Assembly: GCF_036865545.1 (NCBI RefSeq)
Contig: NZ_CP142208.1
Location: forward strand, 1,798,001-1,862,000
From: Erwinia sp. E_sp_B01_1
GTDB lineage: Bacteria; Pseudomonadota; Gammaproteobacteria; Enterobacterales; Enterobacteriaceae
Direction of reading: 5' to 3'
Length of the DNA stretch: 64,000 nt
In this document: positions 30,030 through 40,306 of the stretch, piece by piece
Position numbering within the stretch: the stretch's first letter is position 1
Layout of the letters: every line of letters begins with the position of its first letter
Made by a program: the position numbers and the translations under genes
The notes under the pieces: model-generated
Seen by the model: only the letters and a program-made list of their open reading frames with translations
Databases searched by the model: none
What the model was told of the DNA's origin: nothing

Positions 30030-33000
30030 TCAGGCGGCGTTAGCCAGCACCTGATCCATAAACTCCCGCACCCACTTCACACGCACCTTACGCTCGCCTA
30101 AATCGCGGATGAATTTGATTTTGGTCGGGCCATCCAGCCGCCAGTGCTGCGGCTCTTTCTGCAGTAATCCAATCAGCCAGGCCGGATCGGCAGAGTTCTT
30201 CTCAGCAAACTCTATAAAGCCGCCTTTGTCGCTGGCTTCCACTCTGCGGATACCGATTTTCTTCGCCATCAGGCGCAGAGCGGCAATATCCAGCAGGTTT
30301 CTGGCGGCATCAGGCAACTTGCCAAAGCGGTCAATCAATTCCACTTTCAGATCTTCCAGCTCACCTTCTTCCTGAGCGCTGGCGATCCGCTTATAGAACG
30401 ACAGACGCGTATTGACATCCGGAATAAAATCATCCGGCAGCAGGGAAGGCATACGCAGCTCAATATCCGTCTGGTTGTTGGTGAGATCTTCCAGAGAGGG
30501 CTCGCGACCCTCTTTCAGCGCATCCACCGCATTTTCCAGCAGCTCCATATAGAGCGAGAAGCCGATGGTTTCCATCTGTCCACTTTGATCGTCACCCAGC
30601 AACTCTCCGGCACCACGAATCTCCAGATCGTGCGTTGCCAAAGCAAAGCCCGCCCCCAAATCTTCCAGCGAGGCGATAGCTTCCAGGCGTTTGTGGGCAT
30701 CGGTGGTCATGGCTTTAGGGTGTGGCGTCAGCAGCCAGGCATAAGCCTGGTGATGCGATCGTCCCACACGGCCACGCAACTGGTGCAACTGGGCAAGACC
30801 AAAGTGATCGGCACGTTCGATAATGATGGTGTTGGCGGTGGGAATATCGATACCGGTTTCGATGATGGTGGTACACACCAGCACATTAAAGCGCTGATGA
30901 TGGAAATCATTCATCACCCGCTCCAGTTCACGTTCGCGCATCTGGCCATGACCGACAGCTACCCTGGCCTCAGGAATCAGCTCTGAAAGGCGGTGAGCGG
31001 CTTTTTCAATATTCTCCACGTCATTGTAGAGGTAGTAGACCTGGCCGCCACGCAGCACTTCACGCAGGATAGCTTCACGCACGACCAGATCGTCAAATTC
31101 ACGCACAAAGGTTTTCACTGCCAGACGGCGGGCAGGCGGCGTGGCGATGATCGACAGGTCGCGCATCCCGCTCATCGCCATATTCAGCGTTCTGGGGATT
31201 GGCGTTGCGGTCAGCGTCAGAATATCCACATCGGCACGCATCGCTTTGATGCGCTCCTTGTGGCGCACGCCGAAGCGATGCTCTTCATCGACGATCAACA
31301 GGCCCAAATCACGCCATTTGATCTCATTAGCCAGCAACTTATGCGTGCCAATCAGGATATCGATTTTTCCTTCGCTGGCTTCTGCCAGGATTCTGGTCTG
31401 CTCTTTCGCGGTACGGAAGCGGGAGAGCATCTCAATGCGCACCGGCCAGTTAGCAAACCGGTCACGGAAATTATCGTAATGCTGCTGAGCCAGCAGGGTG
31501 GTGGGCACCAGCACGGCGACCTGCTTGTGGTTTTCCACCGCAAGGAAGGCGGCGCGCATGGCCACTTCGGTTTTGCCGAAGCCCACATCACCACAAACCA
31601 GGCGATCCATCGCCAGCGGCTGGCACATATCGCTGAGCACGGCATTGATCGCCTGAGCCTGATCCGGCGTGGTTTCAAACGGGAAACTCTCGCAGAAAAG
31701 CTGATACTGTTCGCGATCGTGCTTAAAGGCGAAGCCGGTCTTGGCGGCACGCTGAGCATAAATATCCAGCAACTCAGCGGCAACATCACGGACTTTCTCC
31801 GCCGCTTTCTGTCGGGCGCGTGACCAGGCATCGCTGCCCAGTTTATGCAGCGGGGCATTTTCATCCGCGCCACCGGCATAGCGGCTGATCAGGTGCAGCG
31901 AAGAAACCGGCACGTAGAGCTTGGCGTCACCGGCATAGGTCAGCATCAGATACTCGGCGGTGATGCCGCCGGTCTCGAGCGTAGTCAGGCCAATATAGCG
32001 CCCTACGCCATGTTCAAGGTGCACCACAGGCTGACCCGAATGCAGCTCGGCCAGGTTGCGGATCAGCACATCCGGATTGATGGTGCGGCGGTTATCCTGA
32101 CGACGGCGGCTGACCCGCTCGCCCAGCAGATCGCCTTCGCAAATCAGCGCGCGGTTACGCAGCCCGTCAATAAAGCCTTTCTCACTGGCACCAATGATCA
32201 GATAGTGACCGGCTTTAGCGGCATCACCCAGCGCATGAATGCTTTTTGGCAGAATTTTAATGCGTGCCAGCAGCTCCTGCAGCGCCTCACGCCGGCCCTC
32301 ACTCTCGACCGAAAATATCACCGGCCCGGTAAACTCTTCCAGAAAACGCCGCAGCGAATCCAGCGGGGCTTTCGCCTGCGCCTGCACCGCAATATCGGGT
32401 AGCGTCTGGTAATCCAGATTAGTGTTGGCGGCTTTATCCGGCAGCGCTTCACTTTTCAGCTGAATGCGCGGCCATTTCTTAAATTCTGTTAACAGCTCCG
32501 CAGTGCGCAGCCACAATTTTTCAGGGGGCAGCAGAGGGCGCATCGGATCGACACGGCGGTTTTCATACCTTGAGGTGACATCCAGCATGAAGCGGTCAGC
32601 ACTGGTTTCCATATCTCCGGTATTCACCAGCAGCGTACTGGCAGGCAGATAGCTGAACAGGGAGGGCAGCGGCCGATCGAAAAACAGCGGCTGCCAGTAC
32701 TCTATCCCCGTGGGCAGCGTCCCTTTACTGACCTGCTGATAGATATGCTCGGATTCACGGCGAACGTCAAAGTGTTCGCGCCACTGGGTGCGGAACAGTT
32801 CAATGGCGGCTTTATCGGTCGGGAATTCATGCGCAGGCAGGAGATTCACCGCCGGGACTTCTTCCAGCGTGCGCTGACTGTCGACATCGAACAGGCGCAG
32901 GCTGTCAATTTCGTCATCAAAGAAGTCGAGCCGGTAGGGCTGATCGCTGCCCATCGGATAGAGATCCAGCAACGCGCCACGGGTCGCATATTCGCCGTGT

Positions 33001-33473
33001 TCCATCACCTGATCCACATGGCGATAGCCAGCCTGTTCGAGCTGGCTTCGTAACGTATCGCGCGAAAGACGCTGTCCTTTTTTCATCACCAGCGCATGGC
33101 CATGCAGGAAGCTGTGCGGGCAGACGCGCTGCATCAGCGTGTTGACCGGCAGGATCAGAACACCGCGTTCCAGCATGGGCAGTTGATAGAGCGTCGAAAG
33201 GCGGGATGAAATAATATCCTGATGCGGTGAAAAGCTGTCAAAGGGCAGCGTTTCCCAGTCAGCCAGGTTCATCACCGGCTCATCGGTAAATTGTTTGATT
33301 TCATCCTGCAAACGGAGGGCATTTTGCATGTCGGGGGCGATTAACATCACCGGGCCAGAATGGCGTTCGATGATCTCTGCGCATTCAACCGCACAGGCAG
33401 CGCCGGTCAGTTGCCCTAACTGGCGCTGGTCACCTGCTTTAACAGGCAGGGTGTATCGGGATTTTTCAGGCAT
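30030..33473 (-). CDS. mfd: Transcription-repair coupling factor Mfd
   Basis: The 1147-residue DNA translocase removes stalled RNA polymerase at lesions and recruits UvrA. The N-terminal UvrB-like region (about 1-330) lacks a helicase P-loop. The RNA-polymerase-interacting domain (around 480-550) is followed by the RecG-like motor with Walker A GDVGFGKTEVAMRA and the DEEH box VDEEHRFGV, motif VI (RGRVGRSHHQAYAW) and the TRCF domain. Length is one residue off E. coli Mfd. Confidence 0.98.
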   Translation of the reverse strand: MPEKSRYTLPVKAGDQRQLGQLTGAACAVECAEIIERHSGPVMLIAPDMQNALRLQDEIKQFTDEPVMNLADWETLPFDSFSPHQDIISSRLSTLYQLPMLERGVLILPVNTLMQRVCPHSFLHGHALVMKKGQRLSRDTLRSQLEQAGYRHVDQVMEHGEYATRGALLDLYPMGSDQPYRLDFFDDEIDSLRLFDVDSQRTLEEVPAVNLLPAHEFPTDKAAIELFRTQWREHFDVRRESEHIYQQVSKGTLPTGIEYWQPLFFDRPLPSLFSYLPASTLLVNTGDMETSADRFMLDVTSRYENRRVDPMRPLLPPEKLWLRTAELLTEFKKWPRIQLKSEALPDKAANTNLDYQTLPDIAVQAQAKAPLDSLRRFLEEFTGPVIFSVESEGRREALQELLARIKILPKSIHALGDAAKAGHYLIIGASEKGFIDGLRNRALICEGDLLGERVSRRRQDNRRTINPDVLIRNLAELHSGQPVVHLEHGVGRYIGLTTLETGGITAEYLMLTYAGDAKLYVPVSSLHLISRYAGGADENAPLHKLGSDAWSRARQKAAEKVRDVAAELLDIYAQRAAKTGFAFKHDREQYQLFCESFPFETTPDQAQAINAVLSDMCQPLAMDRLVCGDVGFGKTEVAMRAAFLAVENHKQVAVLVPTTLLAQQHYDNFRDRFANWPVRIEMLSRFRTAKEQTRILAEASEGKIDILIGTHKLLANEIKWRDLGLLIVDEEHRFGVRHKERIKAMRADVDILTLTATPIPRTLNMAMSGMRDLSIIATPPARRLAVKTFVREFDDLVVREAILREVLRGGQVYYLYNDVENIEKAAHRLSELIPEARVAVGHGQMRERELERVMNDFHHQRFNVLVCTTIIETGIDIPTANTIIIERADHFGLAQLHQLRGRVGRSHHQAYAWLLTPHPKAMTTDAHKRLEAIASLEDLGAGFALATHDLEIRGAGELLGDDQSGQMETIGFSLYMELLENAVDALKEGREPSLEDLTNNQTDIELRMPSLLPDDFIPDVNTRLSFYKRIASAQEEGELEDLKVELIDRFGKLPDAARNLLDIAALRLMAKKIGIRRVEASDKGGFIEFAEKNSADPAWLIGLLQKEPQHWRLDGPTKIKFIRDLGERKVRVKWVREFMDQVLANAA

Positions 33474-33549
33474 AATCAGTCAGACGGTCTCTTCGCAAAA
33501 TGGAGAGAAGGGAACCTGGGTTCCCCCTTCAGCTAACCGGAGTATACCT

Positions 33550-33759
33550 CTATTTCGGCGATTGTTGGGTGTAGTGCATACGGGGTCGGTCAATGTTTGC
33601 CCAAATCAGCTCTTTTTCACCGTGATAGCTGTGGTTGCCGTCATCCCATTTAACGTAATAGCCCGCCGGGGCATCAGCCTGTTCGAATACGTTGACTATC
33701 ATTCCTTTAATGTCGCCCGTTTTGTGTCTGACAATGCTGCCTTTAGGATATTTCGACAT
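33550..33759 (-). CDS. Small conserved-looking hypothetical protein (69 aa)
   Basis: The frame has a strong ribosome binding site (AGGAG, seven bases before the ATG) and encodes MSKYPKGSIVRHKTGDIKG followed by YYVKWDDGNHSYHGEKEL. The alternation of Gly, Val and aromatic residues suggests a small beta-barrel of SH3/KOW type, but I do not recognise the family. Its first 17 bases overlap the end of the upstream small frame, so the two may be translated together. Confidence 0.65.
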   Translation of the reverse strand: MSKYPKGSIVRHKTGDIKGMIVNVFEQADAPAGYYVKWDDGNHSYHGEKELIWANIDRPRMHYTQQSPK

Positions 33760-33964
33760 TTACCCACTCCTGCGCTTCATTCTGGGCGATATTGCATTCA
33801 CAGTATGACCCCTTTTTCACCGGGGTTAATAGCAGTTTAAGCCGATTATTGCTCAACAATTGCGCGATTAGCGGCTGATTTGCAACCTGTATGACGTCAA
33901 GGGAACCTTTTGCAGCGCATGCTGACAAAACAAAGCAGCAGAGTCAGCGGCTTAGAGGTTCCAT
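33743..33964 (-). pseudogene. Possible small lipoprotein gene interrupted by TGA
   Basis: Read from the ATG at 33964 (AAAGGTTAGG upstream), the frame is MEPLSR, then TGA, then LCCFVLSACAAKGSL and on to codon 74. The post-stop part holds a convincing lipobox (LSAC) and ends by overlapping the 69-aa gene. This looks like a lipoprotein signal peptide broken by one stop, or by two compensating shifts, since [10 protein letters not shown] appears in another frame. It could also be non-coding; I do not recognise a homologue. Confidence 0.35.
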
Positions 33965-34030
33965 AAAGCCGGCCTAACCTTTATTATCTTCGATCACTTT
34001 TCGCTAACGCTTTGCCAGAAGACGGAATTC

Positions 34031-35230
34031 ATGTATCAACCTGTCGCGTTATTTATCGGTCTGCGCTATATGCGTGGACGAGCTTCAGACCGCTTTGGCC
34101 GGTTTGTTTCCTGGCTCTCCGCTATCGGCATTACCCTCGGGGTGCTGGCACTGGTCACCGTTCTGTCGGTGATGAACGGCTTTGAGCATGAGCTGGAAAA
34201 GAGCACCCTCAATCTGATGCCTCAGGCGCTGGTTACCAGCGACAAAGGCTCCATCAATCCTCAGCAAATCCCGGCCTCATCGCTTTCCCTTGAGGGAACC
34301 AATAAAGTGACGCCGCTGACCACCGGCGATGTGGTGCTGCAAAGTGCCCGGAGCGTGGGAGTGGGCGTGATGCTGGGCATCAATCCGGATGAACCGGATC
34401 CGCTGTCGCCCTGGCTGGTAAATGTGAAGCAGAGCGACCTGCAGGCCGGGAAGTATAACGTCATCATCGGTGAACAGCTTGCCAGCCAACTCGGTATCAA
34501 ACGTGGCGAAGAGATCCGCCTGATGGTACCTTCCGCCAGCCAGTTCACCCCGATGGGGCGCCTGCCCAGTCAGCGCCTGTTTACCGTTATCGGCACCTTT
34601 GCGGCTAACAGCGAGGTGGATGGCTATCAAATCCTGGTCAATCAGCAGGATGCTTCCCGTCTGATGCGCTACCCGGCGGGCAATATCACCGGCTGGCGTT
34701 TGTGGCTGGATAAACCGCTGCAGGTGGATACCCTGAGCCAGCAGAAGCTGCCGGAAGGCATGGTATGGAAGGACTGGCGCGAACGTAAAGGCGAGCTGTT
34801 CCAGGCCGTGCGCATGGAGAAAAATATGATGGGGCTGTTGCTGAGCCTGATTGTCGCCGTGGCCGCCTTCAATATCATCACCTCGCTGGGGCTGCTGATC
34901 ATGGAGAAGCAGGGCGAAGTGGCGATCCTGCAAACCCAGGGCTTAACCCGCAGGCAAATTGTTATGGTGTTTATGGTGCAGGGGGCTACGGCTGGCATCG
35001 TTGGGTCGATCCTCGGCGCACTGCTGGGCGTATTGCTGGCCAGTCAGCTTAATAACCTGATGCCGCTTATTGGGGCTTTCCTGGACGGGGCCGCGCTGCC
35101 GGTAGAGATTTCAATTCCGCAGGTCATCACTATTATGGTGACGGCGATGGTCGTGGCGCTGCTTTCCACGCTTTACCCTTCCTGGCGCGCCGCCGCCGTT
35201 CAACCCGCTGAGGCTTTACGTTATGAGTAA
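34031..35230 (+). CDS. lolC: Lipoprotein-releasing ABC transporter permease LolC
   Basis: The 399-residue inner-membrane subunit of LolCDE extracts mature lipoproteins and passes them to LolA. It has one N-terminal transmembrane helix (about 25-50), a large periplasmic domain containing the LolA-binding hook region ([14 protein letters not shown], Pro-rich), and three C-terminal helices of MacB/FtsX type. It overlaps lolD by eight bases. Confidence 0.96.
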   Translation: MYQPVALFIGLRYMRGRASDRFGRFVSWLSAIGITLGVLALVTVLSVMNGFEHELEKSTLNLMPQALVTSDKGSINPQQIPASSLSLEGTNKVTPLTTGDVVLQSARSVGVGVMLGINPDEPDPLSPWLVNVKQSDLQAGKYNVIIGEQLASQLGIKRGEEIRLMVPSASQFTPMGRLPSQRLFTVIGTFAANSEVDGYQILVNQQDASRLMRYPAGNITGWRLWLDKPLQVDTLSQQKLPEGMVWKDWRERKGELFQAVRMEKNMMGLLLSLIVAVAAFNIITSLGLLIMEKQGEVAILQTQGLTRRQIVMVFMVQGATAGIVGSILGALLGVLLASQLNNLMPLIGAFLDGAALPVEISIPQVITIMVTAMVVALLSTLYPSWRAAAVQPAEALRYE

Positions 35231-35927
35231 CCCAATTCTGTTGCAGTGCAATGACCTGTGCAAACGCTATCAGGAAGGCAGCGTCCAGACGGATGTGCTG
35301 CGCAATGTCTCTTTCAGCGTGGCACCCGGCGAGATGATGGCGATTGTTGGCAGCTCCGGCTCCGGCAAAAGTACCCTGATGCACCTGCTGGGCGGGCTGG
35401 ATACGCCGACCTCTGGTGATGTGGTCTTTAATGGAAAATCATTGAACAGCATGAGTTCCACGGCAAAAGCTGAACTGCGTAACCGTGAACTCGGTTTTAT
35501 CTATCAGTTCCACCATTTGCTGCCGGACTTCAGCGCGCTGGAAAACGTGGCGATGCCGCTGTTAATTGGTAAAGCCGCCAAAGGCGAGGCGCAGGCTAAA
35601 GCGATTGAAATGCTCACAGCCGTAGGCCTGGAAAAACGCGCCGCGCACCGTCCTTCCGAACTCTCAGGTGGCGAGCGTCAGCGGGTGGCGATTGCCAGGG
35701 CGCTGGTGAATAACCCGCGCCTGGTGCTGGCTGATGAGCCAACCGGTAACCTGGACGCGCGTAACGCAGATGCGATTTTCGACCTGTTGGGAGAGCTGAA
35801 CGTGCGTCAGGGAACTGCCTTCCTGGTAGTGACTCACGATCTGCATCTGGCACATCGTCTGAATCGCCAGATGGAGATGCGTGACGGCCAGCTCAGTGGA
35901 GAAGTGACCCAGGCAGGAAGGATCTGA
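35223..35927 (+). CDS. lolD: Lipoprotein-releasing ABC transporter ATPase LolD
   Basis: The 234-residue cytoplasmic ATPase powers LolCDE. Walker [10 protein letters not shown], the signature [15 protein letters not shown], Walker [13 protein letters not shown] and the switch His in VVTHD are intact. The start overlaps lolC and the stop (TGATGG) overlaps the lolE ATG, so the three subunits are translationally coupled. Confidence 0.97.
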   Translation: MSNPILLQCNDLCKRYQEGSVQTDVLRNVSFSVAPGEMMAIVGSSGSGKSTLMHLLGGLDTPTSGDVVFNGKSLNSMSSTAKAELRNRELGFIYQFHHLLPDFSALENVAMPLLIGKAAKGEAQAKAIEMLTAVGLEKRAAHRPSELSGGERQRVAIARALVNNPRLVLADEPTGNLDARNADAIFDLLGELNVRQGTAFLVVTHDLHLAHRLNRQMEMRDGQLSGEVTQAGRI

Positions 35928-37171
35928 TGGCAGGTAATCTCTCTCTTCTTCTTGGCCTGCGCTTCAGCCGTGGGCGCCGTCGCGGCGGCATGGTGTCGCT
36001 AATATCGGTGATTTCCACCGTGGGGATCGCCCTGGGTGTGGCGGTATTGATCGTTGGCCTCAGCGCGATGAACGGCTTCGAACGCGAGCTGAACAACCGT
36101 ATTCTGGCGGTGGTTCCTCACGGCGAGATCGAACCCGTAAATCAGCCCTTTACCGGCTGGCAGTCGCTGTTACCCAAAGTGGAGCAGGTGAAAGGGATTG
36201 CCGCCGCGGCGCCCTACATTAACTTCACCGGGCTGATCGAAAGCGGTGCCAAACTGCAGGCGATTCAGGTCAAAGGGGTGGATCCGCAGCAGGAGACCAG
36301 ACTCAGCGCGCTGCCTGCCTACGTGCAGAACAACGCCTGGCAGAGTTTCAGCGCCGGTAAACAGCAAATTATTCTGGGCCAGGGCGTGGCAAAAACGTTG
36401 AACGTGAAGCAGGGCGACTGGCTGACCATCATGATCCCCAACAGCGATCCTGAGCATAAGCTGCTTCAGCCTAAACGCGTGCGTCTGCAAGTCAGCGGCA
36501 TTCTGGCCCTGAGCGGTATGCTCGATCACAGCCTGGCGCTGGTTCCCCTGGGCGACGCGCAAAATTATCTGGCAATGGGTGACAACGTCACGGGGATCGC
36601 GATGAAAATGACCGATCCCTTTGCCGCCCAGAAGCTGGTGCGCGATGCGGGCGAAGTCACCCACTCTTATGTCTACATTCGCAGCTGGATCGGCACTTAC
36701 GGTTACATGTATCGCGACATTCAGATGATTCGCGCAATCATGTATCTGGCTATGGTGCTGGTGATTGGCGTGGCCTGCTTCAATATCGTCTCCACGCTGG
36801 TGATGGCGGTCAAGGACAAGAGCGGCGACATCGCGGTATTACGCACGCTGGGCGCGAAGGATGGGCTGATACGCGCTATCTTTGTCTGGTACGGTCTGAT
36901 GGCCGGACTGGTAGGTAGCGTCAGCGGTGTGGTGGTCGGAGTGCTGGCCGCCTTTAATCTCACGCCGATTATTCGCGGAATTGAAACCTTAACCGGTTAT
37001 CATTTCCTGTCGGGCGATATCTACTTTATCGATTTTCTGCCTTCGGAAGTGCACTGGATGGATGTGGTGACAGTGCTGGCCACGTCGCTGGTGTTGAGCC
37101 TGATTGCCAGCTGGTATCCGGCCCGGCGCGCGAGCCGGATCGATCCGGCCCGCGTGCTGAGTGGACAATAA
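35927..37171 (+). CDS. lolE: Lipoprotein-releasing ABC transporter permease LolE
   Basis: The 414-residue partner of LolC has the same topology: one N-terminal helix, a periplasmic domain that contacts the lipoprotein, and three C-terminal helices. [24 protein letters not shown] and the C-terminal [18 protein letters not shown] are LolE-specific. Length equals E. coli LolE. nagK follows after three bases. Confidence 0.96.
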   Translation: MAGNLSLLLGLRFSRGRRRGGMVSLISVISTVGIALGVAVLIVGLSAMNGFERELNNRILAVVPHGEIEPVNQPFTGWQSLLPKVEQVKGIAAAAPYINFTGLIESGAKLQAIQVKGVDPQQETRLSALPAYVQNNAWQSFSAGKQQIILGQGVAKTLNVKQGDWLTIMIPNSDPEHKLLQPKRVRLQVSGILALSGMLDHSLALVPLGDAQNYLAMGDNVTGIAMKMTDPFAAQKLVRDAGEVTHSYVYIRSWIGTYGYMYRDIQMIRAIMYLAMVLVIGVACFNIVSTLVMAVKDKSGDIAVLRTLGAKDGLIRAIFVWYGLMAGLVGSVSGVVVGVLAAFNLTPIIRGIETLTGYHFLSGDIYFIDFLPSEVHWMDVVTVLATSLVLSLIASWYPARRASRIDPARVLSGQ

Positions 37172-37174
37172 ACT

Positions 37175-38137
37175 ATGTACTACGGTTTCGACGTGGGCGG
37201 CAGCAAGATTGCTCTGGGTGTTTATAACGCACAGCGCCAGCAGGTGTGGAGCAAGCGGGTTATCACGCCCAGAGAAGATTATCAGGCGCTGGTGGATCTG
37301 CTGGTGTCGCTGACCGAAGAGGCCGATGCATTTTGTGGTATGCAGGGCAGCGTCGGCCTGGGCATTCCGGGAATTCCGGTACCCGATGATGGCACGCTGT
37401 TTACAGCCAATATTCCCGCCGCCAAAGGCAGGACGTTGCAGGCTGACCTCACTCAGCGGCTGGGGCGGGAAGTGCGCATCGATAACGATGCCAACTGTTT
37501 TGCACTTTCAGAAGCCTGGGATGAAGAGTTCAGGGCCTACCCGGTGGTGATGGGGTTGATCCTGGGCACCGGCGTTGGCGGCGGATTGATTGTGGAGGGT
37601 AAGCCGCTTACCGGACGCAATTACGTGGTCGGTGAATTCGGCCATATGCGTCTGCCGGTCGATGCTCTGGAGGTTATTGGCCGCAACACTGAACAGCCGC
37701 AGTGTGGCTGTGGCAAAAAAGGGTGCATTGATTCCTGGCTCTCAGGGCAGGGATTTTCCCGCCTGTGGGCCCTGCATAATCAGCAGGCTCTCAGTGCACC
37801 TGAGATTATCACCCGCTATTATCAGGGGGATCAGCAAGCCATCGCCCACACCGAACGTTACTGCGAATTGCTGGCCGTTTGTCTGGGCAATCTGTTGACG
37901 CTGGTGGATCCGCATCTGGTGGTGCTGGGCGGTGGATTATCCAATTTTGACGCGCTGTATGACGGTCTGGCAGCCAGGGTGACTCCTCATCTGTTGCCGG
38001 TAGCCAAACCGCCACGATTTGAAAAGGCGCGTCACGGAGACGCTGGGGGAATGCGGGGTGCCGCGTTCCTGCACGTAAAGGAAGAGAGGAATTATGATGC
38101 GAACACCCCGTCGCCGACTCAGGCTGGCACGTTATAA
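37175..38137 (+). CDS. nagK: N-acetylglucosamine kinase NagK
   Basis: The 320-residue ROK-family kinase phosphorylates GlcNAc from cell-wall recycling. The ATP loop [11 protein letters not shown], catalytic DNDANCFA, and the zinc signature [12 protein letters not shown] are present. The conserved part ends at [11 protein letters not shown]; about 17 extra residues run past the E. coli end and overlap the start of cobB by 44 bases. It is downstream of lolE in the same direction. Confidence 0.95.
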   Translation: MYYGFDVGGSKIALGVYNAQRQQVWSKRVITPREDYQALVDLLVSLTEEADAFCGMQGSVGLGIPGIPVPDDGTLFTANIPAAKGRTLQADLTQRLGREVRIDNDANCFALSEAWDEEFRAYPVVMGLILGTGVGGGLIVEGKPLTGRNYVVGEFGHMRLPVDALEVIGRNTEQPQCGCGKKGCIDSWLSGQGFSRLWALHNQQALSAPEIITRYYQGDQQAIAHTERYCELLAVCLGNLLTLVDPHLVVLGGGLSNFDALYDGLAARVTPHLLPVAKPPRFEKARHGDAGGMRGAAFLHVKEERNYDANTPSPTQAGTL

Positions 38138-38930
38138 GAAGACCCGACGCCAGGTGCATCAGCGTTTTCGCCAGCGTATTTTTGAACGCGACCGCAACAT
38201 CGAAATTGCCCGTCATCCACTGCCCAGAGTGGTGGTGCTGACCGGTGCCGGTATCTCTGCCGAATCGGGTATTCGTACTTTTCGTGCGGCAGATGGCCTG
38301 TGGGAAGAGCACAAAGTTGAGGATGTGGCGACACCTGAAGGCTTTGCACGCGATCCTGAAAAAGTGCAGGCGTTCTACAATGCCCGCCGTCGTCAGTTAC
38401 AGCAGCCGGAGATCAAACCCAATGCTGCCCATGATGCCCTTGCCGAGCTGGAATCTGCACTGGGCGACCACTTCCTGCTGGTGACGCAGAATATCGATAA
38501 CCTGCATGAGCGGGCAGGTAATCGCAACGTTATTCATATGCATGGTGAATTACTTAAGGTGCGTTGTGCCAGCAGCGGCCAGATCCTGCACTGGAACGAC
38601 GACGTCAGGCCCGACGATCGTTGTCATTGCTGCCAGTTCCCGTCGGTGCTGCGTCCGCATGTCGTGTGGTTTGGCGAGATGCCGTTACAGATGGATGAGA
38701 TTTATGCCGCGCTGAACGAAGCAGACTATTTTGTTGCTATCGGCACATCCGGCCACGTTTATCCTGCGGCAGGCTTTGTCCACGAGGCTAAGTTAAACGG
38801 CGCGCATACCGTAGAGCTGAACCTGGAGCCAAGCCAGGTAGGCAGCGAGTTCGAAGAGAAGGATTACGGGCTGGCCAGCGAAGTGGTGCCGAAGTTTGTG
38901 CACAACCTGCTGGCGAAAATCGCCAGGTAA
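38094..38930 (+). CDS. cobB: NAD-dependent protein deacylase CobB
   Basis: The 278-residue class III sirtuin removes acetyl and succinyl groups from lysines. [14 protein letters not shown] is the NAD motif, [11 protein letters not shown] and the catalytic His in [12 protein letters not shown] follow, and the zinc site includes CHCC. The Arg/Lys-rich N-terminus ([18 protein letters not shown]) matches the long enteric isoform. ATGs at 38094 and 38097 are both possible. Confidence 0.95.
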   Translation: MMRTPRRRLRLARYKKTRRQVHQRFRQRIFERDRNIEIARHPLPRVVVLTGAGISAESGIRTFRAADGLWEEHKVEDVATPEGFARDPEKVQAFYNARRRQLQQPEIKPNAAHDALAELESALGDHFLLVTQNIDNLHERAGNRNVIHMHGELLKVRCASSGQILHWNDDVRPDDRCHCCQFPSVLRPHVVWFGEMPLQMDEIYAALNEADYFVAIGTSGHVYPAAGFVHEAKLNGAHTVELNLEPSQVGSEFEEKDYGLASEVVPKFVHNLLAKIAR

Positions 38931-38985
38931 TCAGATGACTCCCTGCCTGATGGCTTCGGTGAAAGGGCAGGGAGAGCGTAGAACA

Positions 38986-40212
38986 TCAATGCGTGGACGA
39001 AGTGAATCTGAACTCACAGGCGTCCACCTCATCCCACTTTTTTCCAGGCAGGGAAAAGATCAGATGGGCGATAACCCCGCCCGCCAGCCCCCAGAATGCC
39101 GCACCCACACCCAGTAAACTCAGCCCGGATGCGGTGATCAGAAAGGTGATCACCGCCGCTTCGCGCTGTGATTCATCCGCCAGCGCGCGTTGCAGGCTGC
39201 CAGCGATGGTGCCGAGCAGGGCAAGCCCGGCAATGGTGTGGATTAGAGCGGGAGGCAAAGCACTGAACAACTGCCCGATTGCTCCGCCAAACAGCCCGGC
39301 TATCAGGTAGAAAAAGCCAGCGCAGGCAGCACCCCAGTAGCGTCGTTTAGGATCGGGATGCACATCCGGCCCCATGCAGATAGCGGCGGTGATTGCAGCG
39401 ATACAGACCGAGAACCCGCCAAAGGGCGACAGCAGCAGGGAAGCCAGACCGGTCCAGCTTATCAGCGGGGAAACCGGCACCTGATAGCCAGCAGCTTTCA
39501 GTGTCGCAATGCCGGGCGCATTCTGCGAGGCCATGGTCACCACAAAGAACGGGATGCCAATACCCAACAGCGTCGACAGGGTGAAGTGCGGAGAAATAAA
39601 CTGGGGCAGGGTGAAGCTCAACGGCTGGTGGGAGAAATGGATCTCCCCGCTGAAACCGGCCACCAGAAGTCCGGCAATCAGCGTCAGCACAATGGCGTAA
39701 CGAGGCAGGAAACGCTTAGCCAGCAGATAAATCAGACACATGCTGGCGGTCAGAGTGAAATTCAGCTTCAGCGCGCCAAACGCATCCAGCCCGAAGCGCA
39801 ACAGGATCCCGGCCAGCATGGCGGCAGAAATAGCCTGTGGGATGTAATTCATCAGTCGGGCAAATAACCCGGTTACCCCGCAGAGAAAAATCAGTGCCGA
39901 AGCGAAGATGAATACGCCAACAGCTTCCGCAATCGGCGTGCCCGGCAGGCTGGTCACCAGCAAAGCAGCCCCCGGAGTAGACCAGGCGGTGAGAATGGGC
40001 GCGCGATAGTAGAGCGAAAGGCCCAGTGATGTCAGGCCCATTGCCAGACCCAGCATGCTCAACCAGCCACCGATTTGCAGGTCGGAGGCTCCCGCCGCGC
40101 CAGCAGCCTGGAAGATGATGGCCGCCGAACTGGTGTAGCCCACCAGCACGGCCACAAAACCGGCCACTACGGCAGGAAAAGTCAGATGTCGAAATGAAAA
40201 GGGTGGGCGCAT
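38986..40212 (-). CDS. BenE-family (YdcO-like) membrane transporter
   Basis: The 408-residue polytopic protein with about 11-12 hydrophobic segments matches the benzoate/H+ symporter family: the N-terminus FPAVVAGFVAVLVGYTSSAA, then PGAALLVTSLPGTPIAEAVG and ASQNAPGIATLKAAGYQVP. E. coli ydcO is the nearest relative I recall, and there too it is divergent from an XRE-cupin gene. The substrate is not known. The ATG at 40212 is chosen over one 60 bases upstream because the longer frame crosses the operators. Confidence 0.88.
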   Translation of the reverse strand: MRPPFSFRHLTFPAVVAGFVAVLVGYTSSAAIIFQAAGAAGASDLQIGGWLSMLGLAMGLTSLGLSLYYRAPILTAWSTPGAALLVTSLPGTPIAEAVGVFIFASALIFLCGVTGLFARLMNYIPQAISAAMLAGILLRFGLDAFGALKLNFTLTASMCLIYLLAKRFLPRYAIVLTLIAGLLVAGFSGEIHFSHQPLSFTLPQFISPHFTLSTLLGIGIPFFVVTMASQNAPGIATLKAAGYQVPVSPLISWTGLASLLLSPFGGFSVCIAAITAAICMGPDVHPDPKRRYWGAACAGFFYLIAGLFGGAIGQLFSALPPALIHTIAGLALLGTIAGSLQRALADESQREAAVITFLITASGLSLLGVGAAFWGLAGGVIAHLIFSLPGKKWDEVDACEFRFTSSTH

Positions 40213-40229
40213 CGCAGATCCCCGGTTGA

Positions 40230-40241
40230 GCGTTATAACGC
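40230..40241. promoter_or_regulatory. Palindromic operator 1 (GCGTTATAACGC)
   Basis: A perfect 12-bp palindrome extended on one side as GTTATAACGCACAAG; the same 15 bases recur in operator 2. It lies 18 bases upstream of the BenE-type gene start. It is the likely binding site of the adjacent XRE-cupin regulator. Confidence 0.65.
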
Positions 40242-40254
40242 ACAAGCTACCACT

Positions 40255-40272
40255 GTGCGTTATAACGCACAA
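40255..40272. promoter_or_regulatory. Palindromic operator 2 (TGTGCGTTATAACGCACA)
   Basis: A perfect 18-bp palindrome centred 27 bp from operator 1, in the middle of the 94-bp divergent region. The matched pair suggests cooperative binding that controls both the transporter and the regulator itself. Confidence 0.7.
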
Positions 40273-40306
40273 GTGATAGACTGATCTAAAGCTGACCGGA
40301 GGGCAT

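Noticed and set aside
30993-31823. 276-codon plus-strand frame antisense to mfd
   Set aside because: It overlies the conserved motor domain of Mfd and has His/Gln-rich shadow composition.
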